From Amycolatopsis xylanica (GTDB lineage Bacteria > Actinomycetota > Actinomycetes > Mycobacteriales > Pseudonocardiaceae), in contig NZ_FNON01000010.1 of NCBI RefSeq assembly GCF_900107045.1, positions 124,001 through 188,000 of the forward strand: 64,000 bases of DNA. The letters are read 5' to 3'. Position numbers and translations under genes: made by a program. The notes below the pieces were generated by a model that did no database searches, was not told where the DNA came from, and was given only the letters and a program-made list of their open reading frames with translations. Positions 1 through 8,017 of the stretch are shown here, piece by piece; position 1 is the first letter of the stretch, and the number at the start of each line of letters is the position of its first letter.

Positions 1-2
1 CG

Positions 3-980
3 ACCCGCATTGAACTCGGCGCCCGTCTCGTGCTCGACAGCCACGGGGGAGAGCACCGTTTCGACCGGCTGCTGCTCGCGACCGGCTCGCGCCCGCGTTC
101 GCTGCCGGTGCCCGGCGCGGACTTGCCTGGCTTGCGGACGCTGCGCACGCTCGACGACTCGCTGGGCTTGCGTGAGGATCTCGCCAAGGCCGAGCGGGTG
201 ATCATCGTCGGCGCGGGCTGGATCGGCACGGAGGTCGCGGCGGCCGCACGTAAGCACGACTGCGAAGTGACGGTGGTCGACATGGTGTCCGGCCCGCTGG
301 AGCCGGTGCTCGGGTCCGAGATCTCCGCGGTCTTCCGCGACCTGCACAGCGCGCATGGGGTGACCTGGCGGCTCGGCGCGGGTGTCGCGGAGTTCACCGG
401 CGACGCCGGCGGGGTGCGCGGCGTCCGGCTGAGCGACGGCTCCGAGCTGGCCGCCGATCTGGTGCTGGTGGCCGTCGGCGTCGCACCGCGCGTCGAACTC
501 GCACACGCGGCCGGGCTCGAGATCTCCGACGACGGCGGCGTCTGCGCCGACGCGGGCCTGCGCACGGCGGCCCCCGACGTCTACGCCGCAGGTGACATCG
601 CGGCCCACTTCCACCCGCGCTACGGCAAACGCGTCCGCGTCGAGCACTGGGCGAACGCGAAGAACCAGGGCACGCACGTGGCGGGCAACCTCATCGGCGA
701 GAACGAGCCGTACCTGAACTCGCCGTACTTCTTCACCGACCAATACGACCTGGGCTGCGAATATCGCGGTCTCGCCGACATCGACACGGACGAGCTGGTC
801 GTGCGCGGCGACCTGGCCGCCCGCGAGTTCACCGCGTTCTGGCTCAACCAAGGCCGGGTCACGGCCGCGATGAACGTGAACATGTGGGACGACGGCGCCG
901 CCCTCAATTCCCTTGTGGACGGTCGCACCACGGTCACCCCCGACCAGCTCCGCACCGCCGACCTGGCCTCCCTCGCCTAA
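3..980 (+). CDS. NAD(P)/FAD-dependent oxidoreductase, ferredoxin reductase type (5' truncated)
   Basis: The reading frame is already open at the window edge, so the N-terminal FAD-binding part is missing. Visible are an ATGSRP segment, the NAD(P)H-binding GAGWIGTE fingerprint near base 210, the second FAD contact YAAGD near base 585, and a C-terminal reductase domain with a YFFTDQYDLGCEY stretch. This arrangement is typical of rhodocoxin/putidaredoxin reductases, which pass electrons from NAD(P)H to a ferredoxin serving a P450 or dioxygenase. The partner lies outside the window. It ends just before a nested hairpin shared with the convergent MFS gene. Confidence 0.85.
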   Translation, partial: TRIELGARLVLDSHGGEHRFDRLLLATGSRPRSLPVPGADLPGLRTLRTLDDSLGLREDLAKAERVIIVGAGWIGTEVAAAARKHDCEVTVVDMVSGPLEPVLGSEISAVFRDLHSAHGVTWRLGAGVAEFTGDAGGVRGVRLSDGSELAADLVLVAVGVAPRVELAHAAGLEISDDGGVCADAGLRTAAPDVYAAGDIAAHFHPRYGKRVRVEHWANAKNQGTHVAGNLIGENEPYLNSPYFFTDQYDLGCEYRGLADIDTDELVVRGDLAAREFTAFWLNQGRVTAAMNVNMWDDGAALNSLVDGRTTVTPDQLRTADLASLA

Positions 981-987
981 CCCCCGG

Positions 988-1090
988 GACCAGGAAAAAA
1001 ATCCCAATGTGGCATTGGTCAGATTTCGGGCCGCCAATGTGGCTTTCGTCAGCTAAGAACTGACGAAAGCCACATTGGGATTTTTTTCCC
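988..1090. terminator. Nested inverted repeat / bidirectional terminator between convergent genes
   Basis: A 19-bp perfect stem, CCAATGTGGCTTTCGTCAG at 1034-1052 and its complement at 1060-1078, closes over a 7-nt loop. The right arm continues with T7 and CCCTGG and also pairs with an upstream copy, CCAGGAAAAAAATCCCAATG, starting near 990. Two mutually exclusive hairpins are therefore possible. A/T runs on both flanks suit intrinsic termination in both directions. The minus-strand MFS gene reads into it, and its stop (1053-1055) lies in the loop. Confidence 0.75.
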
Positions 1091-2297
1091 TGGTCAGGGT
1101 GAGGTAGGCCAGCAGGGCCAGGGCGGTGAAGGCCGCGATCACGATGACCATGGGGAGCGCGGTGCCAGAGCCGCCCAGGCCGACCAGGGGGGTGGCCAGG
1201 CCGCCGACCAGGAACTGGAGCACGCCCATCAGCGCCGAGGCCGCGCCCGCGTTGCCCGCCTGCTCGGCCAGGCCGAGTGAGCTGGCGTTCGGGGCGACCA
1301 TGCCGATGCTCGACACGACCACGAACAGCCCGGCCAGCAGGCCGATCAGGCCCCAGTGCAGTACCACGGCCAGCAGCACGAGCAGGCCGCCGACGACCGA
1401 GGAGAACAGGCCGAAGCGCAGCAGCACGCGCTCGGGGAAGCGGCCGACGATGGCGCCGTTCAGCTGGCCGACCGCCACGATGCCGATGCCGTTGATGCCG
1501 AACGCGAGCGCGTAGGCCTGCGGGCTCAGGCCGTAGACGTCCTGGAGCACGAACGACGAGCCGGAGATGTAGGCGAAGAGACCGGCGAACATCAGGCCGG
1601 ACGCGAGCGTGTAGCCCATGAACGTCCGGTCGCGCAGCAGCCGGAAGTACGTGCGCAGGATCGCGCGCGGCCGCGCGGGGACACGGCGGTCCTCGGGCAG
1701 TGGCTCCGGCAGCGCGAGCGCGACCACGGTCAGCAGCAGCGCGCCGAACACGACCAGCACGACGAAGACGCCGCGCCACGAGGTCACCCGGAGCACCTGG
1801 CCGCCGATGATCGGCGCCAGGATCGGGGCGAGCCCGTTCACCAGCATCAGCATCGAGAAGAACTTGGTCATCGCGATGCCGGAGAAGAGGTCGCGCACGG
1901 TCGCCCGCGCGATCACGATGCCAGCGGCCGCGCCGATCGCCTGCACCACGCGCGCCGCGATGAGCAGTTCGGCCGTAGGGGCGAACGCGCAGAGTGCGGA
2001 ACCGATCACGTAGAGCGCCAGCCCGGCGAGCAGCGGCCTGCGACGGCCGAGCGCGTCGGACAGCGGTCCGATGACCACCTGGCCGAGTGCGAGGCCGATG
2101 ATGAACGCCGAGAGGGTGAGCTGCAGCGTCGACGGCGTGCTGCGGAAGTCCGCGGTCATCGACGGGAACGCGGGCAGATACATGTCGATCGACAGCGGCC
2201 CGAACGCCGACAGGCCGCCCAGTACCAGCGCGTATCGCAGCCTGCTGTGCGTCCTGACCTGCACGGACGCGGTCGGCTCCGCCAAGGTTGTGCTCAT
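1053..2297 (-). CDS. MFS transporter, Bcr/CflA (DHA1) drug-exporter family
   Basis: A 414-residue integral membrane protein with about 12 hydrophobic segments. It has the N-terminal FGPLSIDMYLPAFP segment characteristic of Bcr/CflA exporters and the loop-2/3 motif GPLSDALGRRRP. The family exports drugs (bicyclomycin, chloramphenicol) by proton antiport; the substrate here is unknown. The ATG at 2297 is chosen because GGGAG lies just upstream. An in-frame extension to 2414 lacks membrane-protein character. The last ten or so residues (TREKNPNVAFVSS) are encoded by the terminator hairpin, so the native C-terminus may have been extended by the repeat. Confidence 0.88.
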   Translation of the reverse strand: MSTTLAEPTASVQVRTHSRLRYALVLGGLSAFGPLSIDMYLPAFPSMTADFRSTPSTLQLTLSAFIIGLALGQVVIGPLSDALGRRRPLLAGLALYVIGSALCAFAPTAELLIAARVVQAIGAAAGIVIARATVRDLFSGIAMTKFFSMLMLVNGLAPILAPIIGGQVLRVTSWRGVFVVLVVFGALLLTVVALALPEPLPEDRRVPARPRAILRTYFRLLRDRTFMGYTLASGLMFAGLFAYISGSSFVLQDVYGLSPQAYALAFGINGIGIVAVGQLNGAIVGRFPERVLLRFGLFSSVVGGLLVLLAVVLHWGLIGLLAGLFVVVSSIGMVAPNASSLGLAEQAGNAGAASALMGVLQFLVGGLATPLVGLGGSGTALPMVIVIAAFTALALLAYLTLTREKNPNVAFVSS

Positions 2298-2365
2298 CTG
2301 ACTCCCACCCAGTAGTTCTCCCGAAGTGCGAAACTTGCTTAGCGTGGGTAAATATTCCCATACGC

Positions 2366-2398
2366 CTGGAAGCTTTCCAGTGGGCGGACAGTGGGCGG
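2366..2398. promoter_or_regulatory. Palindrome and 11-bp-period direct repeat in divergent promoter region
   Basis: Between the MFS gene and the fucose operon lie the palindrome CTGGAAGCTTTCCAG (2366-2380) and a tandem CAGTGGGCGG (2378-2387 and 2389-2398). The tandem copies are one helical turn apart. These could be operator sites for either divergent gene. There is no regulator assignment. Confidence 0.35.
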
Positions 2399-2467
2399 CG
2401 ACTGATCCGATCAATTTTCGGCATTAATCCGTTCGAACCCTAGATCCGACCCCGGAGGATGCGATAT

Positions 2468-2478
2468 ACATCGGATGT
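2468..2478. promoter_or_regulatory. Candidate GntR operator ACATCGGATGT
   Basis: An 11-base inverted repeat lies 30 bases upstream of the first fucose gene's GTG. The core TCGGATGT recurs at 9765-9772 in the gap between the GntR regulator and the mutarotase gene, the other promoter of the locus. Shared elements at both promoters suit autoregulated control by the local FadR-type protein. This is inference; no binding data are visible. Confidence 0.4.
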
Positions 2479-2507
2479 CTGGGTAGTCGATGCGGAAGGG
2501 AACGTCC

Positions 2508-3365
2508 GTGCAGCTGTTGCGTCTCGGTGAACCGGGAAGTGAGCGCCCCTTCGTGCGTGCCGAGGACGGCACGATCCACGACCTGTCCTCGCTGACCGCC
2601 GACATAGACGGCGGATTCCTGGCCGCCGACGGGATAGCCCGCGCCGCCGCCGCGCTGGGCCGGGGCGAGCTCCCGGCCGTCGAGAACGCGCAGGACCTGC
2701 GGGTGGGCTCGCCGATCGCGCAGCCGGGCAAGGTCGTCTGCATCGGCCTCAACTACCGGCGCCACGCCGAGGAGACCAACGCGGAGATCCCGAAGGAGCC
2801 GGTCGTCTTCATGAAGGCGGCCGACGTCGTCGTCGGGCCGAACGACCAGGTGCTCGTCCCGCGCAAGTCCACCAGCACCGACTGGGAGGTGGAGCTCGGC
2901 GTCGTCATCGGCAAGACCGCCAGGTACATCGAGAGCGTCGAGGACGCTCTCGACCACGTCGCGGGCTACGTCGTCTCCAACGACGTCTCCGAGCGCGAGT
3001 TCCAGCTCTTCCGCGGCGGTCAGTGGGACAAGGGCAAGTCGTGCGAGAACTTCAACCCGCTCGGCCCGTGGCTGACCCCGGCGAGCCAGGTGCCCGACCC
3101 GCAGGCGCTCGGCCTGCGGCTGTGGGTCAACGGCCACAAGTGGCAGGACTCGTCCACCAAGGACATGGTGTTCACGGTGGCGGAGATCGTGCACTACCTG
3201 AGTCAGTTCATGGTGCTGCGCCCCGGCGACCTGATCAACACGGGCACGCCGGAAGGCGTCGCGCTCGGCCAGCCGGACCCCAAGCCGTACCTGCGTGAAG
3301 GGGACGTCATCGAGCTGGAGATCGACGGCCTCGGCCGCCAGAAGCAGTCCGTGGGGCAGGCCTGA
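2508..3365 (+). CDS. Fumarylacetoacetate hydrolase-family protein, probable 2,4-diketo-3-deoxy-L-fuconate hydrolase
   Basis: The 285-residue protein has a short N-terminal domain and a C-terminal FAH fold. Metal ligands are visible in DWEVELG (about residues 125-131) and SNDVSEREFQ (about 156-165), plus the closing NTGTPEGVALG segment. FAH proteins cleave C-C bonds of diketo acids. Next to fuconate dehydratase and a dehydrogenase, the likely job is cleavage of 2,4-diketo-3-deoxy-L-fuconate to pyruvate and lactate, the last step of the pathway. GTG 2508 is preferred over ATG 2490 because AAGGGAA sits at the right distance. The dehydratase gene begins one base after its stop. Confidence 0.85.
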   Translation: MQLLRLGEPGSERPFVRAEDGTIHDLSSLTADIDGGFLAADGIARAAAALGRGELPAVENAQDLRVGSPIAQPGKVVCIGLNYRRHAEETNAEIPKEPVVFMKAADVVVGPNDQVLVPRKSTSTDWEVELGVVIGKTARYIESVEDALDHVAGYVVSNDVSEREFQLFRGGQWDKGKSCENFNPLGPWLTPASQVPDPQALGLRLWVNGHKWQDSSTKDMVFTVAEIVHYLSQFMVLRPGDLINTGTPEGVALGQPDPKPYLREGDVIELEIDGLGRQKQSVGQA

Positions 3366-3366
3366 C

Positions 3367-4662
3367 ATGGCGCACATCATCGGCATGGAGGTCATGGACG
3401 TCCGCTTCCCGACTTCGCGGGAGCTGGACGGGTCCGACGCCATGAACCAGGACCCCGACTACTCGGCCGCCTATGTCGTGCTCAAGGCCGACACCGGGCC
3501 GGACGGCTACGGGCTCGCGTTCACCATCGGCCGCGGCAACGACGTGCAGGCCGCCGCGATCAGCGCGCTCGAGTCGCATGTGGTCGGCAAGCGGGTGCCC
3601 CGCACCGCGGCCGAGCTCGCCAAGCTGTCGTCCGACCTCATCGGCGACTCGCAGTTCCGCTGGCTGGGCCCGGAAAAGGGCGTCGCGCACATGGCGATCG
3701 GCGCGGTCGTCAACGCCGCGTGGGACCTCGCCGCACGGCACGCAGACCGTCCACTGTGGAGATTCCTGGCCGAGATGACCCCGGAGGAGATCGCCGGGCT
3801 CGTCGACTACCGCTACCTCTCGGACGCGCTGACCGAGCAGGAAGCGATCGACATCCTCAAGGCCGCCCAGCCGGGCCGTGCCGAACGCACGGAACGACTG
3901 CTGCGCCACGGATATCGCGCCTACACCACGTCTCCCGGCTGGCTCGGCTACTCGGACTCCAAGCTCGTCCGGCTCTCCGAGCAGGCGGTCGCCGACGGCT
4001 TCGAGATGATCAAGCTCAAGGTCGGCGGCGACGTCGAGGACGACGTCCGCCGGATGAAGCTCGCCCGCGAGACCGTCGGCCCGGCCATCCGGATCGCCGT
4101 CGACGCCAACCAGCGCTGGGACGTCACCACCGCCATCCAGTGGATGAACCAGCTCGCCCCGTACGACCCGTACTGGATCGAGGAGCCGACCTCGCCGGAC
4201 GACGTGCTCGGCCACGCGGCGATCGCCAAGGCGCTGCAGCCGATCAAGGTCGCCACCGGCGAGCACGTGCAGAACCGCGTGGTGTTCAAGCAGATGCTGC
4301 AGGCGGGCTCGCTCTCGGTGCTGCAGCTCGACGCCGCGCGCGTCGGCGGCGTGAACGAGAACGTCGCGATCCTGTTGCTGGCGGCCAAGTTCGGCGTCCC
4401 GGTGTGCCCGCACGCCGGCGGGGTCGGGCTCTGCGAGATGGTGCGTCACCTGTCGATGTTCGACTATGTTTCGGTTTCGGGCAGCGACGTCGACCGCTCC
4501 ATCGAGTGGGTCGATCACCTGCACGAGCACTTCACCGACCCGGCCATCGTCCGCGACGGCCGGTACGTGGCACCGACCGCGCCGGGGTTCTCCAGCCGTA
4601 TGCACGACGCGACGCTGCGGCGCTTCCTGTTCCCGGACGGTCCCGAATGGACGGAGAGTTAA
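3367..4662 (+). CDS. L-fuconate dehydratase (enolase superfamily)
   Basis: A 431-residue mandelate-racemase-group enzyme. Visible catalytic features are IKLK (K216-x-K218), metal ligands in VDAN (D246), EEP (E272/E273) and TGEH (E299), and PHAGG with H349. The N-terminal capping domain carries the FPTSRELDGSD signature of FucD/ENOSF1-type fuconate dehydratases. Length matches the roughly 440-residue family norm. It removes water from L-fuconate to give 2-keto-3-deoxy-L-fuconate in the cytoplasm. It follows the diketo-acid hydrolase after one base and precedes the SDR by six bases, in one operon. Confidence 0.92.
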   Translation: MAHIIGMEVMDVRFPTSRELDGSDAMNQDPDYSAAYVVLKADTGPDGYGLAFTIGRGNDVQAAAISALESHVVGKRVPRTAAELAKLSSDLIGDSQFRWLGPEKGVAHMAIGAVVNAAWDLAARHADRPLWRFLAEMTPEEIAGLVDYRYLSDALTEQEAIDILKAAQPGRAERTERLLRHGYRAYTTSPGWLGYSDSKLVRLSEQAVADGFEMIKLKVGGDVEDDVRRMKLARETVGPAIRIAVDANQRWDVTTAIQWMNQLAPYDPYWIEEPTSPDDVLGHAAIAKALQPIKVATGEHVQNRVVFKQMLQAGSLSVLQLDAARVGGVNENVAILLLAAKFGVPVCPHAGGVGLCEMVRHLSMFDYVSVSGSDVDRSIEWVDHLHEHFTDPAIVRDGRYVAPTAPGFSSRMHDATLRRFLFPDGPEWTES

Positions 4663-4668
4663 GACCTG

Positions 4669-5421
4669 ATGTCTGATTTCGAAGGCCTGGTGGCCGCCGT
4701 CACCGGAGGCGCTTCGGGGATCGGCTTGGCGACCGCCGAGCTGCTCGCCGCGCGCGGCGCGACCGTGGCGGTGCTCGACCTGAAGCCCGACGAGGTGCCC
4801 GAAGGCCTGACCGGTTTCCGGTGTGACGTCAGCTCCGCCGCTGAGGTCACCTCCGCGATCGACGCGGTCGTGGAGCGCTTCGGACGCCTCGACATCGTCG
4901 TCAACAACGCCGGGATCGGCGCGCAGGGCGACGTCACCGCCAACGACGACGACGAGTGGCACCGTGTGCTCGACGTCAACGTCGTCGGCATGGTCAGGGT
5001 CGCCCGCGCGGCCTTGCCCCACCTGAAGAAGTCGCCGTCGGCGGCGATCGTCAACACCTGTTCGATCGCCGCTTGGTCCGGCCTGCCCGCACGTGCGCTC
5101 TATTCGGCGAGCAAGGGCGCGGTGCACGCGCTCACCCTCGCCATGGCGGCCGACCACGTGCCGGACGGTGTCCGGGTCAACTGCGTCATGCCCGGCACCG
5201 CGGACACCCCGTGGGTCGGCAGGCTGCTCGACAAGGCCGACGACCCCGTCGCCGAGCGCGCCGCGCTCGAAGCCCGCCAGCCCATGGGCCGCCTCGTCTC
5301 CGCCGGCGAGGTCGCGAACTCGATCGTCTACCTGGCGAGCCCGCTGTCGGCTTCCACGACCGGCACCGCGCTGGCCGTCGACGGTGGCATGTACGGCCTG
5401 CGCTTACGGCCGAAAAACTGA
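4669..5421 (+). CDS. SDR-family dehydrogenase, probable 2-keto-3-deoxy-L-fuconate dehydrogenase
   Basis: A classical 250-residue short-chain dehydrogenase: TGGASGIG cofactor loop at residues 12-19, NNAG at 79-82, and the catalytic set S132, Y145 and K149 (YSASK). In the bacterial fucose pathway an SDR oxidises 2-keto-3-deoxy-L-fuconate to the 2,4-diketo acid, which the FAH-family neighbour can cleave. The position between dehydratase and transporter supports that role. L-fucose dehydrogenase activity is an alternative, but an aldo/keto reductase in the locus covers that step. Leu246 is encoded by a rare TTA codon (5404-5406). Confidence 0.85.
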   Translation: MSDFEGLVAAVTGGASGIGLATAELLAARGATVAVLDLKPDEVPEGLTGFRCDVSSAAEVTSAIDAVVERFGRLDIVVNNAGIGAQGDVTANDDDEWHRVLDVNVVGMVRVARAALPHLKKSPSAAIVNTCSIAAWSGLPARALYSASKGAVHALTLAMAADHVPDGVRVNCVMPGTADTPWVGRLLDKADDPVAERAALEARQPMGRLVSAGEVANSIVYLASPLSASTTGTALAVDGGMYGLRLRPKN

Positions 5422-5453
5422 GGCTTTACCGACCCGGCATCAAGGAGGATCCG

Positions 5454-6494
5454 GTGCGCGCATCTCTGCTGAAAGTGGCCGCCGCCACGGCGATAGCCAG
5501 TCTCGCACTCACGGCTTGTGGCTCCACGAAGGACAAACCCGCCGGTGACGGCGGCCAGGCGCAGGGCGGCAAGGTCGGCGCGACCGTCCCGCTGCTGACC
5601 TCCCCGTTCTGGCAGGCCTACAACAACTACGTGCCGAAGATGGCGCAGGCGTCCGGGATCGACGCGCTGCCGACGGTCAACGCCGACAGCGACTCCGCCA
5701 AGCAGATCACCGACATCGGCAACCTGCTCAACCAGGGCGTCAAGGGCCTGGTCGTGACCCCGCTGGACTCCGCGGCCATCGTCGCCGGGCTCAAGCAGGC
5801 CGAGAACAAGAGCGTCCCGGTGGTCGCCGTCGACGTCGCGCCCGAGAGCGGCAAGGTCGCCATGGTCGTGCGCGCCGACAACAAGGCGTACGGCGTCAAG
5901 GCCTGCGACGCCATCGGCGCCAAGGTCACCTCCGGCAAGGTCGTGCAGATCATGGGCGACCTCTCCTCGGTCAACGGCCGCGAAAGGTCGGAGGCCTTCC
6001 GCGAGTGCATGAAGACCAAGTACGCCGGTGTCCAGGTGCTGGAGATCGCGGCCGAGTGGAAGGCCGACAAGGCCGCCTCCGGGCTCGAAGGGCTGCTCAC
6101 CGCGAACCCCGACATCAAGGCCGTGTACATGCAGGCCGGTGGCGTCTACCTCGCGCCGACGCTGCAGACGTTGAAGCGCAAGAACCTCTTCTTCCCGGTC
6201 GGCGACCCCAAGCACATCGTGCTGGTGAGCAACGACGGCATCCCGCAGGAACTCAAGGCGATCCGCGACGGCGAGCTCGACGCCACCGTCTCGCAGCCCG
6301 CCGACGACTACGCCAAGTACGGCATGTACTGGATCAAGAAGGCCATGGCAGGCGAGAAGTTCCAGCCAGGCCCGACCGACCACGGCAGCACCATCGTCGA
6401 GACCCACCCCGGGATCCTCGAGGACCAGCTGCCCGCGCCGGTCGTCACCAAGGACAACGTCGACGACAAGGCTTTGTGGGGCAACAACTTATGA
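5454..6494 (+). CDS. Sugar ABC transporter substrate-binding lipoprotein (likely L-fucose)
   Basis: A 346-residue periplasmic-binding-protein family 1/4 receptor. Its lipoprotein signal has lipobox L19-T-A-C22, so the mature protein is anchored outside the membrane. The body has the ribose-binding-type pattern (SPFWQAYNNY, LLNQGVKGLVVTPLDS). GTG 5454 has a strong AAGGAGG (5442-5448). It heads a binding protein/ATPase/permease set embedded in the fucose genes, so L-fucose is the inferred ligand. Its stop overlaps the ATPase start (TTATGA), which makes its last sense codon TTA. Confidence 0.9.
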   Translation: MRASLLKVAAATAIASLALTACGSTKDKPAGDGGQAQGGKVGATVPLLTSPFWQAYNNYVPKMAQASGIDALPTVNADSDSAKQITDIGNLLNQGVKGLVVTPLDSAAIVAGLKQAENKSVPVVAVDVAPESGKVAMVVRADNKAYGVKACDAIGAKVTSGKVVQIMGDLSSVNGRERSEAFRECMKTKYAGVQVLEIAAEWKADKAASGLEGLLTANPDIKAVYMQAGGVYLAPTLQTLKRKNLFFPVGDPKHIVLVSNDGIPQELKAIRDGELDATVSQPADDYAKYGMYWIKKAMAGEKFQPGPTDHGSTIVETHPGILEDQLPAPVVTKDNVDDKALWGNNL

Positions 6495-8017
6495 CAGCGC
6501 CAGCCACTGCGGGAGCCGCCGCCCCGGTGGTCAGTGCTTTCGGCGTCGGCAAGCGCTACGGCCCGACCGTGGCCTTGGCCGACGTCAGCCTGACAGTCCG
6601 GCCCGGCGAGTCGCACGCGCTCGTCGGCCGGAACGGCGCCGGCAAGTCCACGCTGGTCTCGATCCTCACCGGACTGTCCAAATCGGACACCGGCTCGGTC
6701 GAGTTCGGCGGCGAACCGGCGCCGCCGCTGGCCGATCGTGACGGCTGGCGGCAGAAAGTCGCGTGCGTCTACCAGCACTCGACTGTCATTCCCCAGCTCA
6801 CGGTCGCGGAGAACCTGTTCCTCAACAGGCAGTCCGGCAAGAAGTTCATGATCAGCTGGAACCGCCTGCGCCGCCAGGCGCGGGAGCTGCTCGACTCGTG
6901 GGGCGTCGACGTCGACGTCGACACCTTGGCGGGCGAACTGTCCGTCGAGGACCGCCAGTTCGTCGAGATCGCGCGCGCTTTGTCTTATGGCGCCAGGTTC
7001 ATCGTGCTCGACGAGCCGACGGCCCAGCTCGACAGCCAGGCCATCGAGCGGCTCTTCGACCGGATGCGTGAGCTGCAGGCGAGCGGGGTGACGTTCCTGT
7101 TCATCTCCCATCACCTGCACGAAGTCTACGAGGTCTGCGAGGCCGTCACGGTCCTGCGCGACGCCAGGCATGTGCTGACCGCGCCGGTCGCCGATCTCGG
7201 CCGCGCAGACCTCGTCGCCGCGATGACAGGGGAGCAGGGTGGCCTTTCGGTGCGCGACGCGGCCGAACGCGACCCGCTCGAAGCCGGGGCGCCGGAAGCG
7301 CTCACGGTGGACAACCTGTCGGGCGATTCCTTCTCCGGCATCAGTTTCCGCCTGCGCAAGGGCGAGGTGCTCGGACTCGCGGGCAGCAACGCCAGCGGCA
7401 AGCACCAGCTCGCCGAGACGCTCTACGGCCTGCGCGAGCCGACCGAAGGCATCATCAAGATCGACGGCGTGCCGCTCAAGCCGGGCAGCGTCCCAGCCGC
7501 ACTGAAGGCCGGGATCGGCTGTGTGCCAAGGGATCGCCATCATCAGGGCCTGGTGCTCGGCATGTCCATCGCGGACAACGCCACGCTGAGCGTGCTCGAC
7601 CGGCTCGGCCCGGCGGGCATCGCGTCTCCCAGCGCGCGCGGAGGCAACGCACGCGCCGCTATCGCCGACTACGGCGTGGTGGCCGCGGGCCCCGACCAGC
7701 CGGTGTCCGACCTTTCCGGCGGCAACCAGCAGAAGGTGGTGCTCGCGCGCGCACTCGCGAGTGACCCGCGCGTGGTGGTGCTGATCAACCCCACCGCCGG
7801 TGTCGATGTGAAGTCCAAGGAGGCGCTGCTCGCGGTCGTCGACCGGGTGCGCGCCGAAGGCAAGGCGGTGCTGATCGTCAGCGACGAGCTCGACGATCTG
7901 CGCCTCGGCGACCGGGTGCTCGTGCTGCGCGCGGGCGCCGTGGTCGCCGAACACCGGGCAGGCTGGTCCGACGGTGACCTGGTGGCGGAAATCGAAGGAG
8001 TCGAGATCGGTGACTGA
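6491..8017 (+). CDS. Sugar ABC transporter ATPase with two nucleotide-binding domains
   Basis: A 508-residue RbsA/MglA-type fusion of two ABC domains. Domain 1 has Walker A GRNGAGKST (about 46-54), signature LSVEDRQ and Walker B VLDEPT. Domain 2 keeps GSNASGKH (about 298-305) and LSGGNQQK (about 407-414). Its Walker B reads VVLINPTAGVD, so the usual acidic D-E pair is replaced by I-N and the domain is probably poor at hydrolysis, as second domains of this family often are. It energises the adjacent permease. Translational coupling is by a 4-nt overlap upstream and an 8-nt overlap downstream. Confidence 0.92.
   Translation: MTAPATAGAAAPVVSAFGVGKRYGPTVALADVSLTVRPGESHALVGRNGAGKSTLVSILTGLSKSDTGSVEFGGEPAPPLADRDGWRQKVACVYQHSTVIPQLTVAENLFLNRQSGKKFMISWNRLRRQARELLDSWGVDVDVDTLAGELSVEDRQFVEIARALSYGARFIVLDEPTAQLDSQAIERLFDRMRELQASGVTFLFISHHLHEVYEVCEAVTVLRDARHVLTAPVADLGRADLVAAMTGEQGGLSVRDAAERDPLEAGAPEALTVDNLSGDSFSGISFRLRKGEVLGLAGSNASGKHQLAETLYGLREPTEGIIKIDGVPLKPGSVPAALKAGIGCVPRDRHHQGLVLGMSIADNATLSVLDRLGPAGIASPSARGGNARAAIADYGVVAAGPDQPVSDLSGGNQQKVVLARALASDPRVVVLINPTAGVDVKSKEALLAVVDRVRAEGKAVLIVSDELDDLRLGDRVLVLRAGAVVAEHRAGWSDGDLVAEIEGVEIGD

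Noticed and set aside
3307..5157. Long open frame antisense to fuconate dehydratase and SDR genes
   Set aside because: Composition is that of a mirror frame of high-GC coding DNA (runs of Arg/Asp/His/Val, no domain). The plus-strand genes have clear motifs and overlaps.
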